This document shows positions 1-7,081 of a stretch of DNA of 64,000 nucleotides, piece after piece. Below the pieces are notes generated by a model, which saw nothing but the letters and a program-made list of their open reading frames with translations, had not been told where the DNA came from and did no database searches. Origin of the DNA: Anaerolineae bacterium (GTDB lineage Bacteria; Chloroflexota; Anaerolineae; Aggregatilineales; Aggregatilineaceae); assembly GCA_027494015.1 (NCBI GenBank), contig JAOSJP010000034.1:310001-374000 (forward strand), written 5' to 3'. The position numbers and the translations under genes are program-made. How positions within the stretch are numbered: position 1 is the first letter of the stretch; every line of letters begins with the position of its first letter.

Positions 1-54
1 GCCGGGGAGTGGGAGATGCTGCCTCCGGTTGTGGCTGGTGATGGTGAGCAGTAA
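1..54 (+). CDS. 3' end of an unidentified gene (partial)
   Basis: The first frame is open from the window edge and ends at TAA 52-54, encoding a 17-residue tail that ends in VVAGDGEQ. It stops 18 bases before the next start codon on the same strand, which fits the end of an upstream gene in one operon with the M50 protease. The fragment is too short to identify and could be chance. Confidence 0.35.
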   Translation, partial: AGEWEMLPPVVAGDGEQ

Positions 55-72
55 CTGGAAGGCAGCAAGCCG

Positions 73-1281
73 ATGATTAACGAACCGTCCGCGTTCGATT
101 CGAGCCGGGGGCCGGCTGGCCCCTTGCCCCCCAAAGAGACTCCTGCCCTCCTTGACCCGATTCGCGCCCAGATTCAAGAGGCCGTCTCCGCCGTGATGCA
201 GATCAGCAGCGCCGACCTGCACACGCCGCCGCCGATGAGCGGGCGCTTCAGCGGGCGGCTGCGCGTGGGCAGCGAAATGGCCTACGCGCACCTGGACTCC
301 ATCTTCGCGCCACTGGATCATCACGTCGTGCTGACGACCGACGAGGCAGATGAGCACATCGTTCTGGCCATCAAGGGGCGCATCCGGCCTAAGCCGCGCC
401 CGGTCTGGCCGAATATCGTCCTGCTGATCCTGACCGTGCTCAGCCTGCTTTTCGTGGGCGCCTCGCAGGATGCTATCCTGCAGGAGGGCGAGAGTCTGCC
501 GCTCTCGTCCATCTGGCGCGGCTGGCCCTACGCGCTGAGCGTGCTGCTGATCCTGGGCGGGCACGAGCTGGGCCACTACTTCGCGGCGCGCTTTCACGGC
601 GTGCGCGTCACCCTGCCCTATTTCATCCCGCTGCCCCTGGGATTCTTCGGGACGCTGGGCGCGTTCATCCAACTGCGCGAGCCGGTGCGCAATCGCAAGA
701 TTCTGTTCGATGTCGGCATCGCCGGGCCGCTGGCCGGGTTCGTGCTCGCCGTGCCGATTCTCTTCATCGGGCTGGCGACCTCGGACATCACGCCGCTGCC
801 CGCCGACGGGTATCTCCTGGAGGGCGATTCGCTGCTCTATGGCCTGGCGAAATTCGTCGTCTTCGGCGAGCTGCTGCCCAATGGACACGAGGACGTGCTC
901 ATCAACCAGGTGGCCAAAGCGGGCTGGATGGGTCTGTTCATCACCGGCCTGAACCTCATCCCGGTCGGTCAGCTTGATGGCGGCCATGTGGTTTCCACGC
1001 TGCTGGGCCGTCGCGCGCAGCGTCTGTATCTGCCGGTGCTCGGCGTCTTCCTCATTCTCTCGCTGTTCAACTCGATGTGGCTGCTGTGGACGATGCTGCT
1101 GTTCCTTGTTGGGCCGGCTCTATGCCACGCCGCTCGACGCCATCACCCCGCTCGATGCGCGGCGACGGCGGCTGGGCTATGCGGCGCTGCTCATCTTCGT
1201 GCTGGTCTTCGTGCCCAATCCGCTGCAGATCGTCCGGCCCTGAGCGCGGCGCAGCGCCCGCCGAGCGCCCATGACCGCTAA
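73..1281 (+). CDS. M50-family site-2 zinc metalloprotease, C-terminus frameshifted
   Basis: This is a membrane-embedded protease of the S2P family, which cleaves transmembrane or membrane-proximal substrates such as anti-sigma factors. The zinc motif HELGH lies at residues 164-168 inside a hydrophobic helix, and the third ligand is in LDGGH (Asp about residue 302). Several further hydrophobic segments surround them. The N-terminal 100 residues form a soluble domain of unknown role. The last 55 or so residues in this frame are low-complexity Ala/Arg/His sequence. From about 1113 the +1 frame instead reads GRLYATPLDAITPLDARRR and then a hydrophobic tail with PNPL, the usual end of bacterial M50 proteins, stopping at TGA 1241-1243. 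One extra G in GGG 1111-1113 would explain this. The stop as given overlaps the next start (1271). Confidence 0.85.
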   Translation: MINEPSAFDSSRGPAGPLPPKETPALLDPIRAQIQEAVSAVMQISSADLHTPPPMSGRFSGRLRVGSEMAYAHLDSIFAPLDHHVVLTTDEADEHIVLAIKGRIRPKPRPVWPNIVLLILTVLSLLFVGASQDAILQEGESLPLSSIWRGWPYALSVLLILGGHELGHYFAARFHGVRVTLPYFIPLPLGFFGTLGAFIQLREPVRNRKILFDVGIAGPLAGFVLAVPILFIGLATSDITPLPADGYLLEGDSLLYGLAKFVVFGELLPNGHEDVLINQVAKAGWMGLFITGLNLIPVGQLDGGHVVSTLLGRRAQRLYLPVLGVFLILSLFNSMWLLWTMLLFLVGPALCHAARRHHPARCAATAAGLCGAAHLRAGLRAQSAADRPALSAAQRPPSAHDR

Positions 1282-1951
1282 CGCCCCTCGCCCTCAGCCG
1301 CACCAGCGCCCGCCGCGCTGGCGGGAGCTTGCTCTGCGCGCGACCCTGGTTGCGTTGGCTGTGCTCGTGCTGCTGGAAGTGCTGGGGGCGGTTGCGTTGC
1401 AAGACTTGCTGCCGGGCGGAGACAGCGCGCGACGGTCGCACTTCATCACCGACGCCAGCGCGCCGCTCGCCGCCTTCTACACGCCGGAAGTCCTCCACTG
1501 GCGGGACGAAATCCGCGAGTGGGCCAGGGCATACCAGGTGAACCCGAACGTGCTGGCGATTGTCATCCAGATCGAGTCCTGTGGCGACGCGACCGCCATC
1601 TCGTCGGCGGGCGCGCTGGGCCTGATGCAGGTGATGCCCTTTCACTTCGAGTACGGCGAGAACATGATCAACCCGCAGACGAACGTGCAGCGCGGAATGG
1701 AAGTCTTCCAGGAGTGCCTGACCGTGTTCGCGGGGTACGATCTGGGGCTGGCCCTGGCCTGCTACAACGGCGGCCCCAGCGTGACGCAGCGCCGCTACCA
1801 GGACTGGTACCCGGAGACGCGCTACTACTACGACTGGGCGACCGGGCTATGGCAGGATGTGCAGGCGGGCGCGGCGAAGAGCGAGACGCTGGCGGACTGG
1901 CTGGCGGCGGGCGGTCAGCGGCTGTGCGACCAGGCGGCGCGCTCCCAATAG
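1271..1951 (+). CDS. Membrane-anchored SLT-family lytic transglycosylase
   Basis: The protein is a predicted peptidoglycan lytic transglycosylase (Slt/goose-lysozyme fold) that cuts the glycan strand. A basic, Pro-rich N-terminus is followed by one hydrophobic segment (about residues 20-45), either a signal anchor or an uncleaved signal. The catalytic domain follows: IQIESCGDATA carries the catalytic Glu, then SSAGALGLMQVMP, then ALACYNGGP, which are the three hallmark motifs. At 226 aa it is a compact single-domain version. It lies directly after the M50 protease, and the two probably share a transcript. Confidence 0.9.
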   Translation: MTANAPRPQPHQRPPRWRELALRATLVALAVLVLLEVLGAVALQDLLPGGDSARRSHFITDASAPLAAFYTPEVLHWRDEIREWARAYQVNPNVLAIVIQIESCGDATAISSAGALGLMQVMPFHFEYGENMINPQTNVQRGMEVFQECLTVFAGYDLGLALACYNGGPSVTQRRYQDWYPETRYYYDWATGLWQDVQAGAAKSETLADWLAAGGQRLCDQAARSQ

Positions 1952-1986
1952 TGCAGCACGGCGGAAATGAGTGCGCGGTTTGGCCT

Positions 1987-2090
1987 GGTTTACCCCTATC
2001 CCCCGGCCCCCTTTCCCCGTAAACGGAGAAAGGGGGAGCAGACTCAAGTCCCTCCCTGCTGGCGGGGAGGGATTTAGGGTGGGGTAAACC
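1987..2090. repeat. Palindromic intergenic repeat, degenerate copy
   Basis: The ends GGTTTACCCC (1987-1996) and GGGGTAAACC (2081-2090) are perfect inverted copies. An inner hairpin CCCCCTTTCC / GGAGAAAGGGGG also forms. It resembles the CCTCACCCCC...GGGGGTGAGG module found elsewhere in the window but has a different interior. It lies between the transglycosylase gene and the rplA terminator. No gene is visible in the rest of 1952-2158. Confidence 0.6.
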
Positions 2091-2158
2091 AGCGAACAAC
2101 CGATGATGGACTTCCGCCAACGCGCACTAGGCGAGAGCGGCCAAGCTGAACAACAAAA

Positions 2159-2189
2159 CACGACCGGAGGCTGGTGCGCTCCGGTCGTG
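2159..2189 (-). terminator. Terminator of the tuf-rplA operon
   Basis: CACGACCGGA (2159-2168) pairs perfectly with TCCGGTCGTG (2180-2189) around an 11-base loop. Read on the minus strand the hairpin is followed by TTTTGTTG, a Rho-independent terminator 41 bases after the rplA stop. The plus-strand side (TCTTTAT) is also T-rich, so it may work in both directions. Confidence 0.85.
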
Positions 2190-2229
2190 TCTTTATCGGC
2201 TGTCGGTGGGTGGTGATGTCAGGAACAGG

Positions 2230-2949
2230 TCAGGCGCTTGGTGTCATCGTCAGCGCAGCATTCGGCTCCACGCGGATGCCCGGCCCCATCGTTGTGCTGA
2301 TGACCACGCGGCGGATAAACGTGCCTTTCGCCGCTGCCGGGCGGCTGCGGCGCACGGTATCCATCACAGCGGCCATATTGCCCAGCAGTTGCTCCTCGCC
2401 GAAGCTGATCTTGCCAATGGGGACGTGCACATTGGCCGTCTTGTCGTTGCGAAACTCGATACGGCCGGCGCGCGCTTCTTCGATGGCGCGCGCGATGTCT
2501 TCGGGCTGCACCAGAGTGCCCGCCTTCGGGTTCGGCATCAGGCCCTTGCGACCCAACACCTTGCCGAGGCGACCGATCTTGCGCATCATGTCCGGGACGG
2601 CCAGCGCCACATCGAAATCCGTCCACCCCTCATTGGCAATGCGGGCGATCATCTCGTCGTCGGCGACGTAATCGGCGCCGGCGTCCTGGGCGAGCCTGGC
2701 GGCCTCGCCTTCGGCGAAGACCAGCACGCGCACCGTTTTGCCCAGGCCGTGCGGCAGCAGCACGGTGGTGCGAATCTGCTGGTCGGAATGGCGCGGGTCA
2801 ATGCCCAGGCGCAGGTGCAGCTCAACGGTTTCGTCGAACTTGGCGGGGGCAGTCTGCTTGGCGAGCTTGATCGCCTCTTCAGGGGTGTACAGCGTCTCGC
2901 GGTCCACCTTGGCGGCGGCTTCGAGATACTTCTTTCCGTGCTTAGGCAT
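2230..2949 (-). CDS. rplA: 50S ribosomal protein L1
   Basis: L1 binds 23S rRNA at the mobile L1 stalk and in many bacteria represses its own operon mRNA. The protein has 239 aa, normal for the family. It shows the N-terminal [16 protein letters not shown], the central [17 protein letters not shown] signature and the C-terminal [10 protein letters not shown]. It is the last gene of the operon, 75 bases downstream of rplK, and is followed by a strong terminator. The rplJ, rplL and rpoBC genes that often follow L1 are absent here, so that cluster must lie elsewhere or be split. Confidence 0.98.
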   Translation of the reverse strand: MPKHGKKYLEAAAKVDRETLYTPEEAIKLAKQTAPAKFDETVELHLRLGIDPRHSDQQIRTTVLLPHGLGKTVRVLVFAEGEAARLAQDAGADYVADDEMIARIANEGWTDFDVALAVPDMMRKIGRLGKVLGRKGLMPNPKAGTLVQPEDIARAIEEARAGRIEFRNDKTANVHVPIGKISFGEEQLLGNMAAVMDTVRRSRPAAAKGTFIRRVVISTTMGPGIRVEPNAALTMTPSA

Positions 2950-3025
2950 ATCTGTCTCCTTAGTGGTCGTAGTGGGCAGCGCCCTCCCACAATCGGGGAA
3001 CGGCGTGAAGCCGCTCGATCTTCAT

Positions 3026-3451
3026 TCAGTCTTCGATAGTGACGCCCATGCTGCGGGCGGTGCCTTCGATCTGGAGCATCGCGCCTTCCAGGTCAACGGC
3101 ATTGAGGTCCTTCATCTTGATCTCGGCGATCTCGCGGACCTGCTGGCGGGTCAGCGTGCCAACCTTGGTGCCCTTCGGCGAGGCGGAACCCTTGTCCAGG
3201 CCAGCAGCGCGACGAATGAGAAACGCGGTCGGCGGGCTTTTGAGAATGAACTTGAACGAGCTGTCGGAGAAGATGGTGATCTCCGCCGGGATGATCTCGC
3301 CGATGCGGTTGCTGGTCCTCGCGTTGTATTCCTTGCAGAAGCCCATCAGGTTAATGCCGTGCTGAGCGAGCGCGGGGCCGATGGGCGGTGCTGGATTCGC
3401 CTTGCCGGCGGCGATCTGAAGCGTGACAACAGCTTTGACTTTCTTGGCCAT
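3026..3451 (-). CDS. rplK: 50S ribosomal protein L11
   Basis: L11 binds the GTPase-associated centre of 23S rRNA. The 141 aa length is typical. Visible family features are the N-terminal [20 protein letters not shown] with the following [11 protein letters not shown], and the C-terminal rRNA-binding domain with the G-T-A-R-S-M-G end. It lies between nusG and rplA, the standard nusG-rplK-rplA order. Confidence 0.98.
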   Translation of the reverse strand: MAKKVKAVVTLQIAAGKANPAPPIGPALAQHGINLMGFCKEYNARTSNRIGEIIPAEITIFSDSSFKFILKSPPTAFLIRRAAGLDKGSASPKGTKVGTLTRQQVREIAEIKMKDLNAVDLEGAMLQIEGTARSMGVTIED

Positions 3452-3544
3452 GTTCCTTCGATCCTCGTGTGTCGAACACAGAATGCCCCCCAGTACAGGG
3501 GGCCTCCCGTCGAGCGAAACGTACAGCGAAGCAGTTAAACAGCG

Positions 3545-4240
3545 TCAGGCTTTCTCGACCTGGAGGAAGTCCAGCTCAACGGGCACCTCGCGCCCAAAGA
3601 AGGACACGAGCACGCGCACTTTGGCTTTCTCCATGTCAATATCGCCCACCGTGCCGATAAACTCGTTGAACGGCCCGTCCACGATGCGCACTTTCTGGCC
3701 GGGCTTGAAGGTGACTTTCAGCTTGGGGGCCTCGGCTTCCATCCGGCGCATGATCTGCGAAACCTCTTCGGGGCGCAGCGGCGTCGGCTCGTTGCCCATC
3801 CCCACAAAACCGGTGACGCCTGGCGTGTTGCGCACCACGTACCAGGAGTCCTCGTCCATCTTCATCTGCACCAGGATGTAGCCGGGAAAGACGCGGCGCT
3901 CGATGGTGCGGCGCTTGCCCTCGCGGACCTCGATCTCTTCTTCCGTCGGCACCACCACGTCGAAGATCTTGTCCTGCATCCCCATCGTCTCGATGCGCTG
4001 CTCGATGGCGTGGCGAACCTTGTTCTCCTGGCCGGAATAGCAGTGCACGACGTACCACTTGCGATCATCATCCGGCTCTTCGCCGGAGATGGCCTGAATG
4101 CCAGCAGAGAGCACTGACGAGACATCCACCGACTCTTCGTCCTCAGGCGCGCTGGAAGCGGACTCATCAGCCTCTTCGTCCAGATAGAGTGGTTCCGGAT
4201 CGAAGTCTACGTCCTCGTCGCGGAAATCGTCTTCATACAT
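3545..4240 (-). CDS. nusG: Transcription termination/antitermination protein NusG
   Basis: NusG binds RNA polymerase and couples transcription to Rho or to the ribosome. After an unusual acidic N-terminal extension of about 60 residues (rich in Asp/Glu, starting MYEDDFRDEDVDFD) comes the NGN domain (KWYVVHCYSGQENKVRHAIE). The C-terminal KOW domain follows (KPGQKVRIVDGPFNEFIGTV). At 231 aa it is longer than the roughly 180-aa standard because of the extension. Its neighbours are secE upstream and rplK downstream. Confidence 0.97.
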   Translation of the reverse strand: MYEDDFRDEDVDFDPEPLYLDEEADESASSAPEDEESVDVSSVLSAGIQAISGEEPDDDRKWYVVHCYSGQENKVRHAIEQRIETMGMQDKIFDVVVPTEEEIEVREGKRRTIERRVFPGYILVQMKMDEDSWYVVRNTPGVTGFVGMGNEPTPLRPEEVSQIMRRMEAEAPKLKVTFKPGQKVRIVDGPFNEFIGTVGDIDMEKAKVRVLVSFFGREVPVELDFLQVEKA

Positions 4241-4473
4241 GCGTGCATCCTCGTCAATCTCTTGACCCTATGGACGTAGCGCGTGCTCCGTTGCCCGGAC
4301 GCCCCGGCGCAGTTCGTGTGCGGCACAGCGCGCAGAGCGCGCAAACAGTCACCCCGCGCTAGATGCGGTGGCGAAAGGCGAGATACCCCCCGCTCACCAG
4401 CAGTGCGACCGCTGCGCCAACAGCCAGGAAGATCCATTCCGAGTCGGCATGGAACGCCTGGCGGAACCACCAG

Positions 4474-4842
4474 CTATAGAACGTGTCTGAGCAGGCCCAG
4501 GCCAATCGAAAAGGCGATGGTGACGGCCAGCACCACACCGGTCAGGCGCGAAGTCTCTTCGCGCGAAGGCCAGGTAACCTTCTGCATCTCGGAGATGACG
4601 CCGCGAAAGTAGCCAGCCACGTTTCGCACAACGGGGATGCGATCGATCAGCCCTCCGATATTGAGGCTCAGGCCGCGCCGGCCCTTGCGCGCAGCAGGCG
4701 TGCTGCGCTCCTTGCGCACAGCGGGCTGACCGTTGCTGGCAGCTTCGTCAGCCGCCAGCTGTGTCCGCGCGCGGCGTTCAGCGACGGCGGCGGCGTTCGG
4801 CTGCGGCTTGGGGTCTTCAATACGAGTACGTGTGCGTGCCAC
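4474..4842 (-). CDS. secE: Preprotein translocase subunit SecE, apparently frameshifted at the C-terminus
   Basis: SecE is the small clamp subunit of the SecYEG channel. The start is taken as GTG at 4842 because GAGGAG sits 6 bases upstream; starts further upstream would run through the tRNA-Trp gene. A basic, disordered N-terminus (about 75 residues) precedes the SecE core EMQKVTWPSREETSRLTGVV and a hydrophobic helix. The frame then ends abruptly in LLRHVL. Skipping one base in CTCAGA (about 4486-4491) gives LLDTFYSWWFRQAFHADSEW and a second hydrophobic helix, ending at TAG 4361-4359. That restores the usual Asp-aromatic end of SecE plus an extra membrane segment, so a one-base insertion, real or artefactual, is likely. 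Confidence 0.85.
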   Translation of the reverse strand: MARTRTRIEDPKPQPNAAAVAERRARTQLAADEAASNGQPAVRKERSTPAARKGRRGLSLNIGGLIDRIPVVRNVAGYFRGVISEMQKVTWPSREETSRLTGVVLAVTIAFSIGLGLLRHVL

Positions 4843-4927
4843 TGTCTGCTCCTCGGCGTGATCAACAGCCCATACCAAGACACCGTCGCAAGGACGGTGT
4901 CTTAACGTAGCGAGCGAGTTCTCAAGG

Positions 4928-5000
4928 CAGGGGTGGTAGGGTTCGAACCCACAACCTACGGTTTTGGAGACCGTTGCTCTGCCAATTGAGCTACACCCCT
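4928..5000 (-). tRNA. tRNA-Trp (CCA anticodon)
   Basis: The 73-nt cloverleaf pairs acceptor AGGGGTG (5000-4994) with CACCCCT (4935-4929) and has discriminator G. The D arm GCTCAATTGGCAGAGC, the anticodon loop CTCCAAA with anticodon CCA, and the T loop GGTTCGAACC are all present. CCA is not encoded. It sits between rpmG and secE, as in many bacterial tufB-secE regions. Confidence 0.97.
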
Positions 5001-5044
5001 GAATGTTGGGGCAGAAACGCCCCAATCCTTGCACGCGCCGTCAG

Positions 5045-5212
5045 TTACTTCGTCTCACGGTGTAGCGTGTGCTTCCGGCAGCGCGAGCAGTATTTCTTGA
5101 TCTCCATGCGCCCCGGATCATTACGCCGGTTCTTCATGCTGGTGTAGTTACGCTCTTTGCACTCCGTGCAGGCAAACGTAACCACCATGCGAATGTCTTT
5201 CTTCTTAGCCAT
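5045..5212 (-). CDS. rpmG: 50S ribosomal protein L33
   Basis: This small gene encodes 55 aa beginning [20 protein letters not shown]. Two CxxC pairs (CTEC and CSRC) mark the zinc-binding form of L33. The end [16 protein letters not shown] is typical. It lies 72 bases after tuf and just before tRNA-Trp in the same operon. Confidence 0.95.
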   Translation of the reverse strand: MAKKKDIRMVVTFACTECKERNYTSMKNRRNDPGRMEIKKYCSRCRKHTLHRETK

Positions 5213-5242
5213 GTTCTACCTGTCCCATCGTTCGGGAGTCAA

Positions 5243-5267
5243 GGGCCGGCCTCTGCTTCGCCGGCCC
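5243..5267 (-). other. Intercistronic hairpin between tuf and rpmG
   Basis: GGGCCGGC and GCCGGCCC form a perfect 8-bp GC-rich stem with a 9-base loop, just after the tuf stop. The minus-strand downstream sequence TTGACTCC is only weakly T-rich. It may be a partial terminator or RNA-stabilising hairpin that lets tuf be expressed more than the distal genes. This role is inferred. Confidence 0.5.
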
Positions 5268-5284
5268 CCAGCAGTCTGAGTCGT

Positions 5285-6484
5285 CTAGTCGAGAATCTCG
5301 GTGATGACACCTGCGCCGACAGTCAGGCCCCCTTCGCGGATGGCAAAGTGCGAGCCGCGCTCCAGCGCCACCGGCGTGATCAACTCCACCATCAGGTTCA
5401 CGCTGTCGCCCGGCATCACCATCTCCACCCCCTCCGGCAGCGTGATGTTCCCCGTCACGTCCATCGTCCGAACGTAGAACTGCGGACGATACCCCGTGAA
5501 AAACGCCTTGTGCCGCCCCCCCTCGTCCTTGCGCAGCACGTACACCTCGCTCATGAACCGCGTGTGCGGCGTGATGCTCCCCGGCTTGGCCAGCACCATC
5601 CCCCGCTCCACATCCTCCCGCGTGACCCCCCGCAGCAAGATGCCCGCGTTGTCCCCCGCCTGCGCCTGATCCAACTCCTGGTGGAACATCTCAATCCCCG
5701 TCACCACCGTCTTCATGCTCTCGTCGCGCAGACCGATGACCTCGACCTCTTCCCCCTTCTTCAGCACCCCGCGCTCCACCCGCCCCGTCACCACCGTCCC
5801 CCGCCCCTTGATGCTGAACACGTCCTCCACCGCCATCATGAACGGCTTGTCAAAGTCGCGCACCGGCGTCGGGATGTAGCTGTCCACCGTGTCCATCAGC
5901 TTCCAGATGCACTCGTACTCCGCCGCGCTCGGATCCGTGCTCGTGCACTCCAACGCCTTCAGCGCACTCCCCCGTATCATCGGCGTGTCCGCCGGAAATT
6001 CGTAGCTCTCCAATAGCTCGCTCAACTCCAACTCCACCAGCTCCAGCAGCTCCTCATCGTCCATCATGTCCACTTTGTTGAGGAATACCACCATCGCCGG
6101 CACTTCCACCTGCCGCGCCAACAACACGTGCTCCCGCGTCTGCGGCATCGGCCCGTCCGGCGCCGCCACCACCAGAATCGCCCCGTCCATCTGCGCCGCA
6201 CCCGTGATCATGTTCTTGATGTAGTCCCGGTGCCCAGGGCAGTCCACATGCGCGTAATGCCGCTTCGCCGTCTGATACTCCACGTGCGAAATGGCTATCG
6301 TGATCCCGCGCGTCTTCTCCTCCGGCGCGTTGTCAATCGAATCGAACGCCCGAAAGTCCGCCCACCCCTTCAAGGCCAGCGTCTTGGTGATCGCCGCCGT
6401 CAGCGTCGTCTTCCCGTGATCAATGTGGCCGATCGTCCCCACGTTCACATGGGGCTTCGTCCGCTCAAATTTCCCCTTGCCCAT
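5285..6484 (-). CDS. tuf: Translation elongation factor Tu
   Basis: EF-Tu is the GTPase that delivers aminoacyl-tRNA to the ribosome. The 399-aa protein carries the P-loop GHIDHGKTT, the switch region RGITI, DCPGH and NKVD, and then domains II and III ending [15 protein letters not shown]. The nucleotide sequence is unusually poor in G at third positions compared with neighbouring genes, with long runs of C on the coding complement, which suggests strong codon selection. Three tRNA genes lie immediately upstream on the same strand. Confidence 0.98.
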   Translation of the reverse strand: MGKGKFERTKPHVNVGTIGHIDHGKTTLTAAITKTLALKGWADFRAFDSIDNAPEEKTRGITIAISHVEYQTAKRHYAHVDCPGHRDYIKNMITGAAQMDGAILVVAAPDGPMPQTREHVLLARQVEVPAMVVFLNKVDMMDDEELLELVELELSELLESYEFPADTPMIRGSALKALECTSTDPSAAEYECIWKLMDTVDSYIPTPVRDFDKPFMMAVEDVFSIKGRGTVVTGRVERGVLKKGEEVEVIGLRDESMKTVVTGIEMFHQELDQAQAGDNAGILLRGVTREDVERGMVLAKPGSITPHTRFMSEVYVLRKDEGGRHKAFFTGYRPQFYVRTMDVTGNITLPEGVEMVMPGDSVNLMVELITPVALERGSHFAIREGGLTVGAGVITEILD

Positions 6485-6562
6485 CTTTGACTGCTTCCTC
6501 CAGATGATATCCCTGGCCGGGATATGGCCGCTGCCATTGCGGATCGGTCGGGAACAATACTG

Positions 6563-6635
6563 AGCCTACGATGGGATTTGAACCCATGACCTCGCCCTTA
6601 CCAAGGGCGTGCTCTGCCAACTGAGCTACGTAGGC
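6563..6635 (-). tRNA. tRNA-Thr (GGT anticodon)
   Basis: The 73-nt cloverleaf pairs acceptor GCCTACG with CGTAGGC. The anticodon stem GCCCT/AGGGC holds loop TGGTA-type sequence with anticodon GGT. The D arm GCTCAGTTGGCAGAGC and T loop GGTTCAAATCC are standard. It is the tRNA gene next to tuf, 78 bases upstream of its start. Confidence 0.95.
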
Positions 6636-6664
6636 ACACGGAGACAAGCTATAGGCTTGTCAGG

Positions 6665-6747
6665 TGGGCCGGGCAGGACTCGAACCTGCGAAGGCTTCTG
6701 CCAGCGGATTTACAGTCCGCCCCCTTTGCCGCTCGGGACACCGACCC
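6665..6747 (-). tRNA. tRNA-Tyr (GTA anticodon)
   Basis: This is an 83-nt class II tRNA with a long variable arm. Acceptor GGGTCGG pairs with CCGGCCC (one G-U). The anticodon loop CTGTAAA has anticodon GTA, and the T loop is GGTTCGAGTCC. Discriminator A is followed by genomic CC, so only part of CCA is encoded. It lies between the two tRNA-Thr genes. Confidence 0.96.
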
Positions 6748-6779
6748 AGTTCGTCTGTTAAGCCGGCGCACTGCCGGAG

Positions 6780-6852
6780 AGCCGACGATGGGACTTGAAC
6801 CCATAACCTAGCGCTTACAAGGCGCTTGCTCTGCCGGTTGAGCTACGTCGGC
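6780..6852 (-). tRNA. tRNA-Thr (TGT anticodon)
   Basis: The 73-nt cloverleaf pairs acceptor GCCGACG with CGTCGGC. Anticodon stem GCGCC/AGCGC-type pairing encloses TTGTAA with anticodon TGT. The T loop is GGTTCAAGTCC. It is the first transcribed gene after the promoter at 6925-6953. Confidence 0.95.
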
Positions 6853-6924
6853 ATGGCACAGGTCATTTTACCATGACCCAAGCGCCGCCTCAAGGGTAAG
6901 TCCATACCGCTCGAAGTGGCCGGA

Positions 6925-6953
6925 ATTGTAGCCGACGGCAGGGGGTTTGTCAA
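6925..6953 (-). promoter_or_regulatory. Near-consensus sigma-70 promoter of the tRNA-tuf operon
   Basis: On the minus strand a perfect -35 TTGACA (6953-6948) is separated by exactly 17 bases from -10 TACAAT (6930-6925). It lies 73 bases upstream of the first tRNA. Strong promoters of this form fit stable RNA and EF-Tu expression. No other start signal is obvious down to rplA. Confidence 0.9.
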
Positions 6954-7081
6954 TGGTGCGCGCGGGCGCGCGCCGCATGATTTGCCGGTACCGGTCCGGC
7001 GGCGGGCGGTGGTACAATCTGCCCAGACTGTCCTGGTGTGGCCGCGCCAAGCGGCCCTCTCCCTGCGGATGGATACCCACC

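Noticed and set aside
4874..5034. Longer SecE N-terminus starting upstream of the GTG at 4842
   Set aside because: The extension would be translated from the tRNA-Trp gene; the GTG has a good ribosome-binding site.
5069..6016. Long open frame antisense to tuf
   Set aside because: It lies opposite the EF-Tu gene and consists of His/Arg/Pro-rich sequence typical of antisense frames in GC-rich codon-biased genes.
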